DNA of 24,969 nt from a virus, in the IMG/VR virus record IMGVR_UViG_3300032240_000022, positions 1-24,969 of that record. One strand, given 5' to 3'. Position 1 is the stretch's first letter. The number at the start of each line of letters is the position of its first letter. Below are positions 8,201 to 14,706 of this stretch, piece by piece. The translations under genes and the position numbers were made by a program. The notes beneath the pieces are model-generated. The model made no database searches. It worked only from the letters and a program-made list of their open reading frames with translations, and was not told where the DNA came from.

Positions 8201-9097
8201 TTATGCTGCTATTGCTACCCAATTAGGGTTTTGTGTGTCAATAATATCATTCCAAGCGGGTATTTGCGAGTCATTTATGCCAGTCCAATTTGCTGTTTGG
8301 TTATCTGGAATTACTTGCCAAATAATGACGCTACCAACCTGACCTGTTGCACTTACACCTGTTACCCCTACATCTATTCCAATTCTTACTAAAACTGAGC
8401 CTACACTACCCGTAACCTGGAACCCTGTAACATTGATATTCTGACCAGCCTGTACGTTAACTGGGTTTAATTGAGTAGTCCCAACTACACCCGTTACGCT
8501 TACAGCAGCTCCAGCCGTTGTAGTTAAAGAACCTACGCTTGCTGTGGCAGAAACCCCAGTTACACTAACTCCAGCACCTTGCTGTACCGTTACACTTCCA
8601 ATACTACCAGTAGCACTTATTCCAGAAACAGCCGCATTTGCAGCTATTTGTACTGTTACTGAGCCTACACTTACTGTTCCTGCAACACCTGTAATGCTAA
8701 ATGATGCAGTTCCTGTTTCAGACGGACTACCAATACTTCCTGTGGCACTAACTCCAGTTACACTTACAGCAGTTACCGTTGTGACGGTGACAGATCCTAC
8801 ACTTCCAGTACCAGTAACCCTAGTTACACTAACCGAAGCATTTGCATTTATCGTAACAGAGCCTACTGACCCTGATGCACTTAAACCTGTTACTGCTACA
8901 GAACTACCAGCCTGAGCTGTTACTGTGCCTACACTTCCCGTTCCACTAACACCAGTTAAATTAACACTGGTATTAGACTGTACTGTTACTGATCCAACTT
9001 GTCCTGTGGCGGAAACGGAAACACTTCCATAACCCCACGCAGACTGACCCCAGCCTTGGCTTCCCCAGCCTCCTAACGGAACAATGACATCAGCCAC
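8201..9097 (-). CDS. Tandem-repeat virion protein (22-residue repeats) with Trp-rich ends
   Basis: 298 residues from GTG (9097); the only in-frame alternative upstream is blocked by a TGA six bases before it. Residues 9-25 are Gly/Trp-rich (GGWGSQGWGQSAWGYGS). Residues 26-261 are eleven tandem copies (nine full, two partial) of a 22-residue unit with consensus V-S-V-T-G-V-S-A-T-G-S-V-G-S-V-T-V-x5. The last 35 residues carry four Trp (WTGINDSQ, WNDIIDTQ, NW). Strand-turn-strand units of this kind suggest an elongated beta-solenoid or fibre shaft. It lies among structural genes, so a fibre or whisker is the likely role. No enzymatic motif is seen. Confidence 0.8.
   Translation of the reverse strand: MADVIVPLGGWGSQGWGQSAWGYGSVSVSATGQVGSVTVQSNTSVNLTGVSGTGSVGTVTAQAGSSVAVTGLSASGSVGSVTINANASVSVTRVTGTGSVGSVTVTTVTAVSVTGVSATGSIGSPSETGTASFSITGVAGTVSVGSVTVQIAANAAVSGISATGSIGSVTVQQGAGVSVTGVSATASVGSLTTTAGAAVSVTGVVGTTQLNPVNVQAGQNINVTGFQVTGSVGSVLVRIGIDVGVTGVSATGQVGSVIIWQVIPDNQTANWTGINDSQIPAWNDIIDTQNPNWVAIAA
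8315..9022 (-). repeat. Eleven tandem 66-bp coding repeats
   Basis: Protein period is exactly 22 residues (66 bp). Full copies span 8372-8965, with partial copies on each side. Copies have diverged (for example copy 9 reads VVGTTQLNPV instead of VSATGSVGSV), so it is an old array under selection for the VTG and VGSV strands, not a fresh expansion. Confidence 0.85.
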
Positions 9098-9110
9098 ACC
9101 TCAATTACCC

Positions 9111-9548
9111 TTAAGCAATACGGATAATAGCGTTTGTTGCGTCAGCCGTTGGGAAAACAATCGTAAATGTACCTGCGGTAGATGTCTTAGCACCACCAAA
9201 ATCAAGGATACATACGGCTGGATTACCAGCTGCTGAACTGTTATAAATCATTGCGCCATATGCTGTAATAGTTGCAGATGTAAATGACAAGTCATTAAAG
9301 TCAGTAAACGCTGTAGTGCTTGAAGATGTTGGGGTAATGTTAGTCAACGCACCACCACCAGCAGAATAGCTACCAGAAGCCGTTACTTCGTTAGTTGCTG
9401 TATAAGCTGTAGTTGCGGCTGTAAATGATGCTGAGTTATCATACATTGCCAATTTAAAGGTATTACCAGTACTAGCCGTAAAGTTGTGCGTTGCTGTCAT
9501 TAACTGCACTTTAAAGCTGGTACACATAAAATTGCCTGTAAAAGCCAT
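9111..9548 (-). CDS. Small virion structural protein
   Basis: 145 residues, Thr/Ala/Ser-rich and free of catalytic-looking motifs. The start MAFTGNFMCTSFKVQLM, followed by TFKLAMYDNSASFTAATTAY, and the end TFTIVFPTADATNAIIRIA are predicted beta strands. I recognise the pattern (YDNSA, then F-x-DLSFTSATI, then G-AMIYN) as a common conserved protein in uncultured phage structural blocks, without a proven function. Ribosome site GGAG lies upstream of ATG 9548, and the next gene begins 13 bases after its stop. Position between the adaptor and the repeat protein suggests a tail or neck-fibre component. Confidence 0.7.
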   Translation of the reverse strand: MAFTGNFMCTSFKVQLMTATHNFTASTGNTFKLAMYDNSASFTAATTAYTATNEVTASGSYSAGGGALTNITPTSSSTTAFTDFNDLSFTSATITAYGAMIYNSSAAGNPAVCILDFGGAKTSTAGTFTIVFPTADATNAIIRIA

Positions 9549-9557
9549 TTTGGACTC

Positions 9558-9845
9558 CTATTCTTCTAAAAGTTTAATTAATTCGGGGTGACCAGCTTCC
9601 CTTAGCTTGTGAGCTAGTGTTACACGATCAAATTTTACTGCCTCATTCATGTAAAAAACTAATACCCCACGGATGTTATTGCGAAAAGCGTTTGCTTGTT
9701 CACGAACCAATGGGTGGGATTGGTCGCCTACTTGAATGATTTTATCTAGTGCTCTTTCAGCTATTTCCTCTGGAGAAAATCCTCCATGGTCTTTAGTAAA
9801 GACTTGGATTCCGTTAGATTCGCCTATTCCTTGTACAGTTATCAT
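9558..9845 (-). CDS. Conserved small helical phage protein
   Basis: 95 residues, mostly helical and charged. The recognisable conserved core is ALDKIIQVGDQSHPLVREQA followed by YMNEAVKFDRVTLAHKLREAG, seen in small proteins next to neck and adaptor genes of many phages. No enzymatic motif is present. The start ATG (9845) overlaps the adaptor gene's stop by 4 bases (ATGA), so the two are probably translated together. Function is unknown; a minor virion or assembly role is inferred from location. Confidence 0.75.
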   Translation of the reverse strand: MITVQGIGESNGIQVFTKDHGGFSPEEIAERALDKIIQVGDQSHPLVREQANAFRNNIRGVLVFYMNEAVKFDRVTLAHKLREAGHPELIKLLEE

Positions 9846-10501
9846 TTTACTGGATACCTCACTTGACCGCTACGATAAGAGTCTTGACGATCCTTAGCTT
9901 CGCCTAATTGTTTAAGTTCTACCATAGCTTCATCGTAACGAGCTTTGTAATTGGTAATAACATCTGCATCAGACTTCATAAATGTAGCTGCCTCCAATAA
10001 TGCTCCATAGACTAATACCATAGAGAAATTATCTCCAAGCCAGCTTGTGCCAGCTGTAACAATGGAAGTTGGATAGTAGAAATAATGGAGTTCTGTAGCG
10101 TAATTAGCGTTCGGGGTAGGCCCAAGAATAAAAGCAGTGGAATCAAAAACAGCGTAATACTGCGGTTCACCATAGAAAGTAGAGTCAGTATCTGGGAAGG
10201 CTTCACGAATAAAGTTGACATCTTTGTTTAAAAGATAAAGATATTCGTTATTGGAATTAATTACTGCAAGGCTATAAGTTGCAAGCCAGTCTGTAGGCAT
10301 TTGGAGATACTTGTTTCCAGATGTCATGTTACCTGTAACGTTCTTACGAAACGCTGGCATTTGCACCATATTGTAGATGCGTTGCTCCGCCAACTGCACA
10401 AAGGTAGCAATTTGCTGTGCAGAAGTAAACGACCCAACCGTAGCTGGAAAGTCGTTTTCAGCGTAACTTTTAATTACAGAAGTTAATTCCGTGTAGTTCA
10501 T
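9842..10501 (-). CDS. Head-tail adaptor, SU10-type
   Basis: 219 residues. The N-terminal helix MNYTELTSVIKSYAENDFP, then IATFVQLAEQRIYNMVQMPAFR, then the strand-rich middle (YLQMPTDWLATYSLAV) and a C-terminal helical hairpin (DADVITNYKARYDEAMVELK) match the adaptor proteins that dock below the portal in short-tailed phages (Pfam-type SU10 adaptor; also called tail-tubular A-like). Such proteins form a dodecameric ring joining portal and tail nozzle. Start ATG overlaps the stop of the previous gene by one base (TAATG). The family call is from pattern memory, but the helix and PTDW order are distinctive. Confidence 0.8.
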   Translation of the reverse strand: MNYTELTSVIKSYAENDFPATVGSFTSAQQIATFVQLAEQRIYNMVQMPAFRKNVTGNMTSGNKYLQMPTDWLATYSLAVINSNNEYLYLLNKDVNFIREAFPDTDSTFYGEPQYYAVFDSTAFILGPTPNANYATELHYFYYPTSIVTAGTSWLGDNFSMVLVYGALLEAATFMKSDADVITNYKARYDEAMVELKQLGEAKDRQDSYRSGQVRYPVK

Positions 10502-10779
10502 TAAGCCATTGGTCCTCGTGCCATTACACCTTTAGTAGCTGCGCCCGTGCCACGAATCTTTACTTTGCCATTCTTGTCAATTTGTGTTGAAGCAGGATTA
10601 CCCGTGCTAACTCTACGAGCTGGCATACCGCCTGGCGTAGACTCAACAGCACTCATTGAGTTTGGATCAGTTTTATAGCCAATATCACTAGATTTCATAG
10701 CTTTTCCATCCATAGTGTGTGGTTTTGCATAGACTTTGGCATCGCCAACTTCTTTACCCATAACTTTTTTGCTAAACAT
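10501..10779 (-). CDS. Small basic protein with C-terminal RGTGAATKG motif
   Basis: 92 residues, basic and low-complexity, with PGGMPARRVSTGNPA in the middle and the end KIRGTGAATKGVMARGPMA. The C-terminal G-A-A-T-K-G (79-84) is a relative of the G-C-A-T-K-G core in the Lys/Gly-rich protein at 13556-14209. Many small phage proteins of uncultured phages end this way, with no known role. It shares one base with the genes on both sides (TAATG junctions), which shows it belongs to the same translated block. Possible nucleic-acid contact is suggested only by the positive charge. Confidence 0.7.
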   Translation of the reverse strand: MFSKKVMGKEVGDAKVYAKPHTMDGKAMKSSDIGYKTDPNSMSAVESTPGGMPARRVSTGNPASTQIDKNGKVKIRGTGAATKGVMARGPMA

Positions 10780-10982
10780 TATCGACCTCTTCCAGCTGCT
10801 TTACGCATACCTTGGTTTTGAACCTTAGCTAAATTACGACCAATTTTCTTCATTACGTTTTGGTCTTTACCTAACATTTTTGGCTTTGACTTTAGTACTG
10901 AAGCTGTTGGACCGCTATCACCTAAATTGCGACCTTCTGTTTTGCCTTTTTTGGCTACACCATCTGCATCACGTTTAAACAT
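10779..10982 (-). CDS. Very small basic protein with ADG-x-A-KKGKT motif
   Basis: 67 residues, strongly basic. The N-terminus carries ADGVAKKGKTEG (residues 6-17; nucleotides 10932-10967), the same motif found at the C-termini of the proteins at 12844-13554 and 13556-14209. The rest is a Lys/Arg/Gly-rich helix ending MRKAAGRGR. It has a good ribosome site (AGGAG, 7 bases before ATG). Function is unknown. Basic character and association with the virion block allow a DNA-associated or ejected protein, but nothing in the sequence proves it. Confidence 0.7.
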   Translation of the reverse strand: MFKRDADGVAKKGKTEGRNLGDSGPTASVLKSKPKMLGKDQNVMKKIGRNLAKVQNQGMRKAAGRGR

Positions 10983-10991
10983 TTTCTACTC

Positions 10992-11414
10992 CTAAGTTGT
11001 TGTTACTGTTACGCTACCTACTAAACAAGATGGGGCAAGATCGTTGGGTGTTAAGCCATTGTCTCTAGACCCTCCAACGGGGTTCCATCCCCATTGAATA
11101 ATCCTACTTCCACCTGCTGGATACCCTACACCCTGTTCAGTTGTGCTATTGGTACCATTAATCTGTAATCCACTACTGCCTGATACTGTATAACTGACAT
11201 CTGGTCTTGGTTCCCGAACCGCTTGCGGGTCATCAACAGGGTACATACCTAATGATAACTGCGGTTGGTCTGGTTCCCAACACTCAGGACAAACCTTTAT
11301 ATTCTTCATTTGCTGCTTTACGACCAGCTTTCTAAGCTCTTTTAGCTTATAGCGCTGACCGCATCGATCACACTCTGCAATGGCAAACTTGCCACTACTG
11401 TACTTATTAGGCAT
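10992..11414 (-). CDS. Zinc-ribbon phage protein
   Basis: 140 residues. An N-terminal zinc ribbon with CDRCG (C15, C18) and CPECW (C42, C45) is followed by QPQLSLGMYPVDDPQAVREP, a strongly recurring phage pattern I recognise, then a Gly/Ser-rich tail ending SCLVGSVTVTTT. The tail echoes the VGSVTV repeat of the fibre-like protein at 8201-9097. ATG at 11414 overlaps the stop of the neck gene by 8 bases. A structural zinc knuckle in a virion or assembly protein is likely. The precise role is unknown. Confidence 0.8.
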   Translation of the reverse strand: MPNKYSSGKFAIAECDRCGQRYKLKELRKLVVKQQMKNIKVCPECWEPDQPQLSLGMYPVDDPQAVREPRPDVSYTVSGSSGLQINGTNSTTEQGVGYPAGGSRIIQWGWNPVGGSRDNGLTPNDLAPSCLVGSVTVTTT

Positions 11415-12333
11415 AGAAGGTAGTCCTTGGCACGAATCTAGAAGCCGCCTTCTCCCTATCCTCCGTAGATGCCATTAACCATTGTTCTTCGTATTCACTT
11501 TTTAAAAACTGCATTCTTGGCAACGCATCTGGTAATTTTTGGGATAAGTAGAAAGCCAATCCAGCTACCATACAAGGCAACAAACGGAAAGGAATATCTG
11601 GTTCTACTGTACCGTTAGTGCCAGCGTCTTGTATTCTGCGTAGTCTCCAGTAAACAAAAGTATAAGGACCACCACCAGCATCAGGGGTGGGCCAAACATT
11701 TATACATGGAAGGTTTTTATTGGTAATAGCAGCGCCAGTAGTGTGGGATGCTGCAGTTGTACCGCTTTGACCACGATAGCAATTGATTAATTGATTGCCA
11801 GAAACGTTGGCATAGCCAATAATTTCTGAATCAATTTGAATGAATCCAGCGCTTGCCAGTTGACTTGCATCGCTTATAGTAATAGTAGTAGCGGTAGAAT
11901 TAATGGTGCCATTTAAAGTAACGCTTGTACTGTTGCTTTGACCAGTTTGGCGGTTAAACCACATCTGGATAGGGCGACCTTGAGTCAGCTTATTGGGAAT
12001 GGTTGAATAGGTAGACTCAGAAATACGGGTAATATTAATGTCAATCTGGTTGCTTTGAACACCATTGTTTTGACGAATAATAGTGTCTAAAAGGTCAATA
12101 GTGTTAGTTGGTACAGGGTATATACCTTGACCTGTTACCAGCTCAATCTGACCTTGTTCAATAGTCCATAGGTTTAAACCACGATTAGCCCACTCTACAG
12201 TCAGTAGATTTAAAGACCTACGAGCGGTACGCATATCGTAACCAGTACGCAGTTCTGTACCACAACGCTCAAAAGCCTCTTCAATGAGGTTATTGAGGTC
12301 TAGATTAAAAGTAGTTATGCCTGATGTACTCAT
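11407..12333 (-). CDS. Neck/adaptor-like virion protein
   Basis: 308 residues. The N-terminal helices NLIEEAFERCGTELRTGYD, then RRSLNLLTVEWANRGLNLWT, and the strand region IELVTGQGIYPVPTNTIDLLD resemble P22 gp4-like and other head-tail adaptors. A central section (about 145-200, GTINSTATTITISDASQLAS to CYRGQSGTTAASH) is a beta-rich insertion, and the C-terminus is helical (YEEQWLMASTEDREKAASRF). It follows the small basic gene by a 4-base ATGA overlap. It probably joins the portal/adaptor stack to the tail, but with the SU10-type adaptor also present, the division of labour between the two is unclear. Confidence 0.75.
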   Translation of the reverse strand: MSTSGITTFNLDLNNLIEEAFERCGTELRTGYDMRTARRSLNLLTVEWANRGLNLWTIEQGQIELVTGQGIYPVPTNTIDLLDTIIRQNNGVQSNQIDINITRISESTYSTIPNKLTQGRPIQMWFNRQTGQSNSTSVTLNGTINSTATTITISDASQLASAGFIQIDSEIIGYANVSGNQLINCYRGQSGTTAASHTTGAAITNKNLPCINVWPTPDAGGGPYTFVYWRLRRIQDAGTNGTVEPDIPFRLLPCMVAGLAFYLSQKLPDALPRMQFLKSEYEEQWLMASTEDREKAASRFVPRTTFYA

Positions 12334-12578
12334 ATTTTCCTAAACGGCTTTACTTTTGCTTTTACCTTTTGCGGCTGCGGCACGAACTGCTGCCCCCGTG
12401 CTTTTCCTGCTCGTTTTGCTTTTGTCGTTGCTGCGTACTCCTGCGGGCTTAGGGCTTCTATTGCTTTTTTTGGCAGGTATCTCTCCCCCGTCTTGGACGA
12501 TGGTTTCCCTGACTTGGTTGTCCATTTCTGGTCTCCCCAAGCCTTTAAAGATTTTTGCGATTTTGTTAATCCACTCAT
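12330..12578 (-). CDS. Small basic phage protein (KSGK...RYLPKKAI type)
   Basis: 82 residues, very basic: QKWTTKSGKPSSKTGERYLP, KKAIEALSPQEYAATTKAKR and a Lys-rich end (KVKAKVKPFRKI). The order of KSGK, RYLPKKA and Q-FV-PQP recurs in small proteins of uncultured phages. ATG (12578) forms an ATGA overlap with the stop of the gene before it, and its own stop forms an ATGA overlap with the neck gene, so it is locked into the translated block. An overlapping GTG frame of equal length exists at 12340-12588, but it lacks the ATGA junctions and any recognisable pattern. Confidence 0.8.
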   Translation of the reverse strand: MSGLTKSQKSLKAWGDQKWTTKSGKPSSKTGERYLPKKAIEALSPQEYAATTKAKRAGKARGQQFVPQPQKVKAKVKPFRKI

Positions 12579-12847
12579 TTATATCCACCGCCAGCCGCCT
12601 TATATTTTTTTGCTACTAGTTGAGCTTTACGAGCTGACCATTGACCAGCACCAGTGCCTTGTGTTGCAGCTGCTTTAACTTGAAAAACAATCCGTTTACG
12701 CAAGCTAGGTTTTGTGTAATTACCAGCAGCATTAACTGTGCCGCCTTCTTTGTACTGAGTAAAGTCGGTGTCATCTCTACGGGCTTTCTTTTTCCCGTTA
12801 GGCATTTTAGAGGGGGAGATTGCTCCCATTCCTCTGCTTGGTCTCAT
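12575..12847 (-). CDS. Small basic phage protein (ARKAQLVAKKYKAAGGGYK end)
   Basis: 90 residues from ATG (12847; MRPSRGMGAISPSKMP), chosen because it forms an ATGA overlap with the stop of the gene before it. An upstream ATG nine codons earlier would lie wholly inside that gene. Contains DDTDFTQYKEGGTVNAAG, whose YKEGG resembles the KKGG elements of neighbouring proteins, and ends QLVAKKYKAAGGGYK. It is strongly basic and of unknown function, but is a recurring neighbour of neck genes in environmental phage blocks. Confidence 0.75.
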   Translation of the reverse strand: MRPSRGMGAISPSKMPNGKKKARRDDTDFTQYKEGGTVNAAGNYTKPSLRKRIVFQVKAAATQGTGAGQWSARKAQLVAKKYKAAGGGYK

Positions 12848-13554
12848 GCTCTTGTTTTTCCACGAATTGCACAACCGTCAGCACGTCTAGATGCTGAAGA
12901 ACGAACAGATCCACCACGTTTAAACGCACCAGATCCACCATCGTCAACCATTTCTTCTGCTTGGCGTTTAACTGGGATCTTTTTGCCAGATTTATTGGTT
13001 ACCTCTTTAACGCCCATACCTTCGGTTGATTTACCAAAATTTGGCTTACTCTGTTTAACAGGAATATCTTTGCCTTTAACTGACACAGTTCTAGTTGGCT
13101 TTAAAGCATCTATAGTTTCAGATGGGTTAAAACCTTCTTCAGCTCTACGGACAACATTTTTAGCTGCGCCTTCAGCAGCTTCTTTGGCTGTACGCTTTGC
13201 GCCCATTTCAACCACTTTTCTAAGCATTGGCTTAAGTAAACCAGCACCAGGAATATAATCTTCTGGATGCACAGGCTCAAGTGCTTGAGACTTGGTTAGC
13301 TTTTCCATACGTGCCCGTTCAGCTTCCATATCCACTGCTGGCTTGGTAGGTGGAACAACTGTTTGAGAGACTTTAGAGGTGCTTTTAGAAGCTGCACGAG
13401 TTACTGGGGCACCGATATCACGAGACTCTTCGCTAGCGCCTTCTACATACTTCATAGCCTTGCTACGAGTATCTTCATTAATACTAGGAACAGGGTTTGA
13501 AGGATCGGCAGTGACGTAGTCACCATCAGAAAACTTGCGCAGTCTCTTTCTCAT
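12844..13554 (-). CDS. Lys/Gly-rich protein with C-terminal ADGCA-x-RGKT motif
   Basis: 236 residues from ATG 13554 (MRKRLRKFSDGDYV). A GTG five codons earlier also keeps the frame but the ATG follows the preceding stop by one base and matches the KKVRKYAEGD segment of that neighbour. The middle is helical and charged (EAERARMEKLTKSQAL, KRTAKEAAEGAAKNVVRRAE), and it ends FKRGGSVRSSAS then RRADGCAIRGKTRA. The last 12 residues are the motif seen also in the neighbours at 13556-14209 and 10779-10982. Low-complexity, basic and of unknown function; possibly a packaged, DNA-binding or scaffold-associated protein by composition only. Confidence 0.75.
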   Translation of the reverse strand: MRKRLRKFSDGDYVTADPSNPVPSINEDTRSKAMKYVEGASEESRDIGAPVTRAASKSTSKVSQTVVPPTKPAVDMEAERARMEKLTKSQALEPVHPEDYIPGAGLLKPMLRKVVEMGAKRTAKEAAEGAAKNVVRRAEEGFNPSETIDALKPTRTVSVKGKDIPVKQSKPNFGKSTEGMGVKEVTNKSGKKIPVKRQAEEMVDDGGSGAFKRGGSVRSSASRRADGCAIRGKTRA

Positions 13555-13555
13555 A

Positions 13556-14209
13556 TTAGCAAGCTCCACCTTTTTTCATGCTAATCATTGTGCCTTTAGT
13601 TTTACCTTTTGTGGCGCAGCCATCGGCAGAGGAACGGAATGAGCCACCTTTAGCCATCTTTTTAGGAGCACAAGCCATACCGCCCTTTTTCAAAGTTAAC
13701 TTTGTGCCTTTACCGCCTTTATGCTCTTGCATATCATGCTCTTTAAACGCTTTCTTGATCATGGCAACATCTTGTTTCTTGTCCATTTTCATATCTTCTT
13801 TAGCATCACTGGTCATGCCGCCTTTTTTCATGCCATATTTGCTGCCCAAACCAGCAGACATACCAGCTTTTGCTAAACCACCCATTCTTGGGTTTTTATT
13901 CATACCAGTCTCAGCATCTTGCTTTTTAAGCATATCTGAATCTTCTTTACTAACTCTACCAAGACGGCTACCACGGTCTTTACCCATGTTTAAATGCGAT
14001 CCAACGTAGGCAGAATTATCTTCAACCATATCGCCTTCAGCATATTTACGAACTTTTTTCATCATTCCACCTTTTTTAAATGTTTTGCCTTTATCGGCAG
14101 CGGCAAAATCTTTGCCAACGGATTGAGGAACTCCTGCTTTTTTAGCCATTTTTGGGCTATGTGCAATCATTTCCATGAAATTGTGTTGTTTTTTAGAGAC
14201 ACTTGGCAT
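13556..14209 (-). CDS. Lys/Gly/Met-rich protein with repeated KKGG elements and ADGCATKGKT motif
   Basis: 217 residues. N-terminus KKQHNFMEMIAHSPKMAKKA, then AGVPQSVGKDFAAADKGK, is a recurring environmental-phage pattern. It is followed by five KGG elements (FKKGGMM, MKKGGMTS, LKKGGMAC, AKGGSF and the final MKKGGAC) and one ADGCATKGKTKG (residues 195-206). Methionine and lysine are unusually frequent. No enzymatic site is visible. The combination of dispersed basic-glycine elements suggests a flexible protein contacting DNA or many protein partners, but that is inference. The next gene starts 2 bases after its stop. Confidence 0.75.
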   Translation of the reverse strand: MPSVSKKQHNFMEMIAHSPKMAKKAGVPQSVGKDFAAADKGKTFKKGGMMKKVRKYAEGDMVEDNSAYVGSHLNMGKDRGSRLGRVSKEDSDMLKKQDAETGMNKNPRMGGLAKAGMSAGLGSKYGMKKGGMTSDAKEDMKMDKKQDVAMIKKAFKEHDMQEHKGGKGTKLTLKKGGMACAPKKMAKGGSFRSSADGCATKGKTKGTMISMKKGGAC

Positions 14210-14212
14210 TAT

Positions 14213-14449
14213 TTATTTCCTAATAAGTTCGTCAATTTTGCTTTCAAGTTTGTTAAACCTTGAGTCCATGTGTTCAACAATGCGTTCAAGTTCTGCTTTA
14301 GTAACGTTATCACGAGCCACCTCTTCTCTTGTTTTGTTTAACAAAATATCAATGCGCTTTAAATCATTGAATTTTTCATGCATCATATAACCAATTAGGG
14401 CTACAAATATAGTTAACCCGCCAGTCCAAAGTTCCATCATATTTAGCAT
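14213..14449 (-). CDS. Small membrane protein with cytoplasm-side coiled coil
   Basis: 78 residues from ATG 14449, which overlaps the preceding gene's stop in an ATGCTAA junction and follows GAGG by 5 bases. A GTG two codons earlier is less likely. Residues about 6-23 (LWTGGLTIFVALIGYMM) form one membrane helix, followed by a charged heptad-like helix (DLKRIDILLNKTREEVARD to KLESKIDELI). The topology resembles haemolysin XhlA-like or spanin-like proteins, often near lysis or ejection genes, but here it sits in the virion block well away from the holin-like gene. Role unknown; membrane-associated ejection factor and lysis helper are both possible. Confidence 0.65.
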   Translation of the reverse strand: MLNMMELWTGGLTIFVALIGYMMHEKFNDLKRIDILLNKTREEVARDNVTKAELERIVEHMDSRFNKLESKIDELIRK

Positions 14450-14706
14450 TTCCACCTCGCTAAAGAGGCAGCCTTTCTGGTTGGTCTACCTTTTTCGTCC
14501 TTCATTGGACCTGGCATACCAGACATACGAGCGCAAAATGATTTCTTTCTAGATCCGCCTTCAGGCTGTGGAGCCTTTAGATTCGAGCCAGTAGCCGCAT
14601 TATACTTAGCACGACCTTTGGCGGTAAGCCCAGCACCCTTAGATACAGGCAACTTTTCACCACGACCAATCGCAAGAGAAACTCCCTTTTTCTTTTTAGT
14701 AGCCAT
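14443..14706 (-). CDS. Conserved small basic Cys-containing protein (FCARMSGMPGPM type)
   Basis: 87 residues. Starts MATKKKKGVSLAIGRG, continues LTAKGRAKYNAATGSNLKAP, and ends SFCARMSGMPGPMKDEKGRP then ARWKC. This is one of the most recognisable small proteins of environmental phage genomes (I believe a DUF6321-type protein, number unverified), with two conserved cysteines and a KGRAKYN helix. Basic throughout. ATG 14706 shares a base with the glycosyltransferase stop (TAATG). No function is established. Confidence 0.8.
   Translation of the reverse strand: MATKKKKGVSLAIGRGEKLPVSKGAGLTAKGRAKYNAATGSNLKAPQPEGGSRKKSFCARMSGMPGPMKDEKGRPTRKAASLARWKC

Noticed and set aside
8544-8915. Plus-strand frame of 123 codons with repeated TLPVA/VTLT units
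   Set aside because: Antisense image of the 66-bp tandem repeats in the fibre-like protein gene.
8201-9022. The tandem repeats as a diversity-generating retroelement target
   Set aside because: No reverse transcriptase or template repeat is seen, and the repeats differ by dispersed changes, not by adenine-specific ones at one site.
12340-12588. An 82-codon frame from GTG overlapping almost all of the basic protein gene at 12330-12578, on the same strand
   Set aside because: The other frame has ATGA junctions on both sides and a recognisable phage pattern (KSGK, RYLPKKA). This one starts at GTG without a fitting junction and turns into Lys/Ser low-complexity, as expected for a shifted reading of basic codons.
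12641-13258. 205-codon plus-strand frame opposite the basic-protein genes
   Set aside because: Lies antisense to two genes with clear coupling and motifs; no ribosome site or neighbour on the plus strand; Ser/Phe/Leu-rich as antisense frames of Lys/Gly-rich genes usually are.
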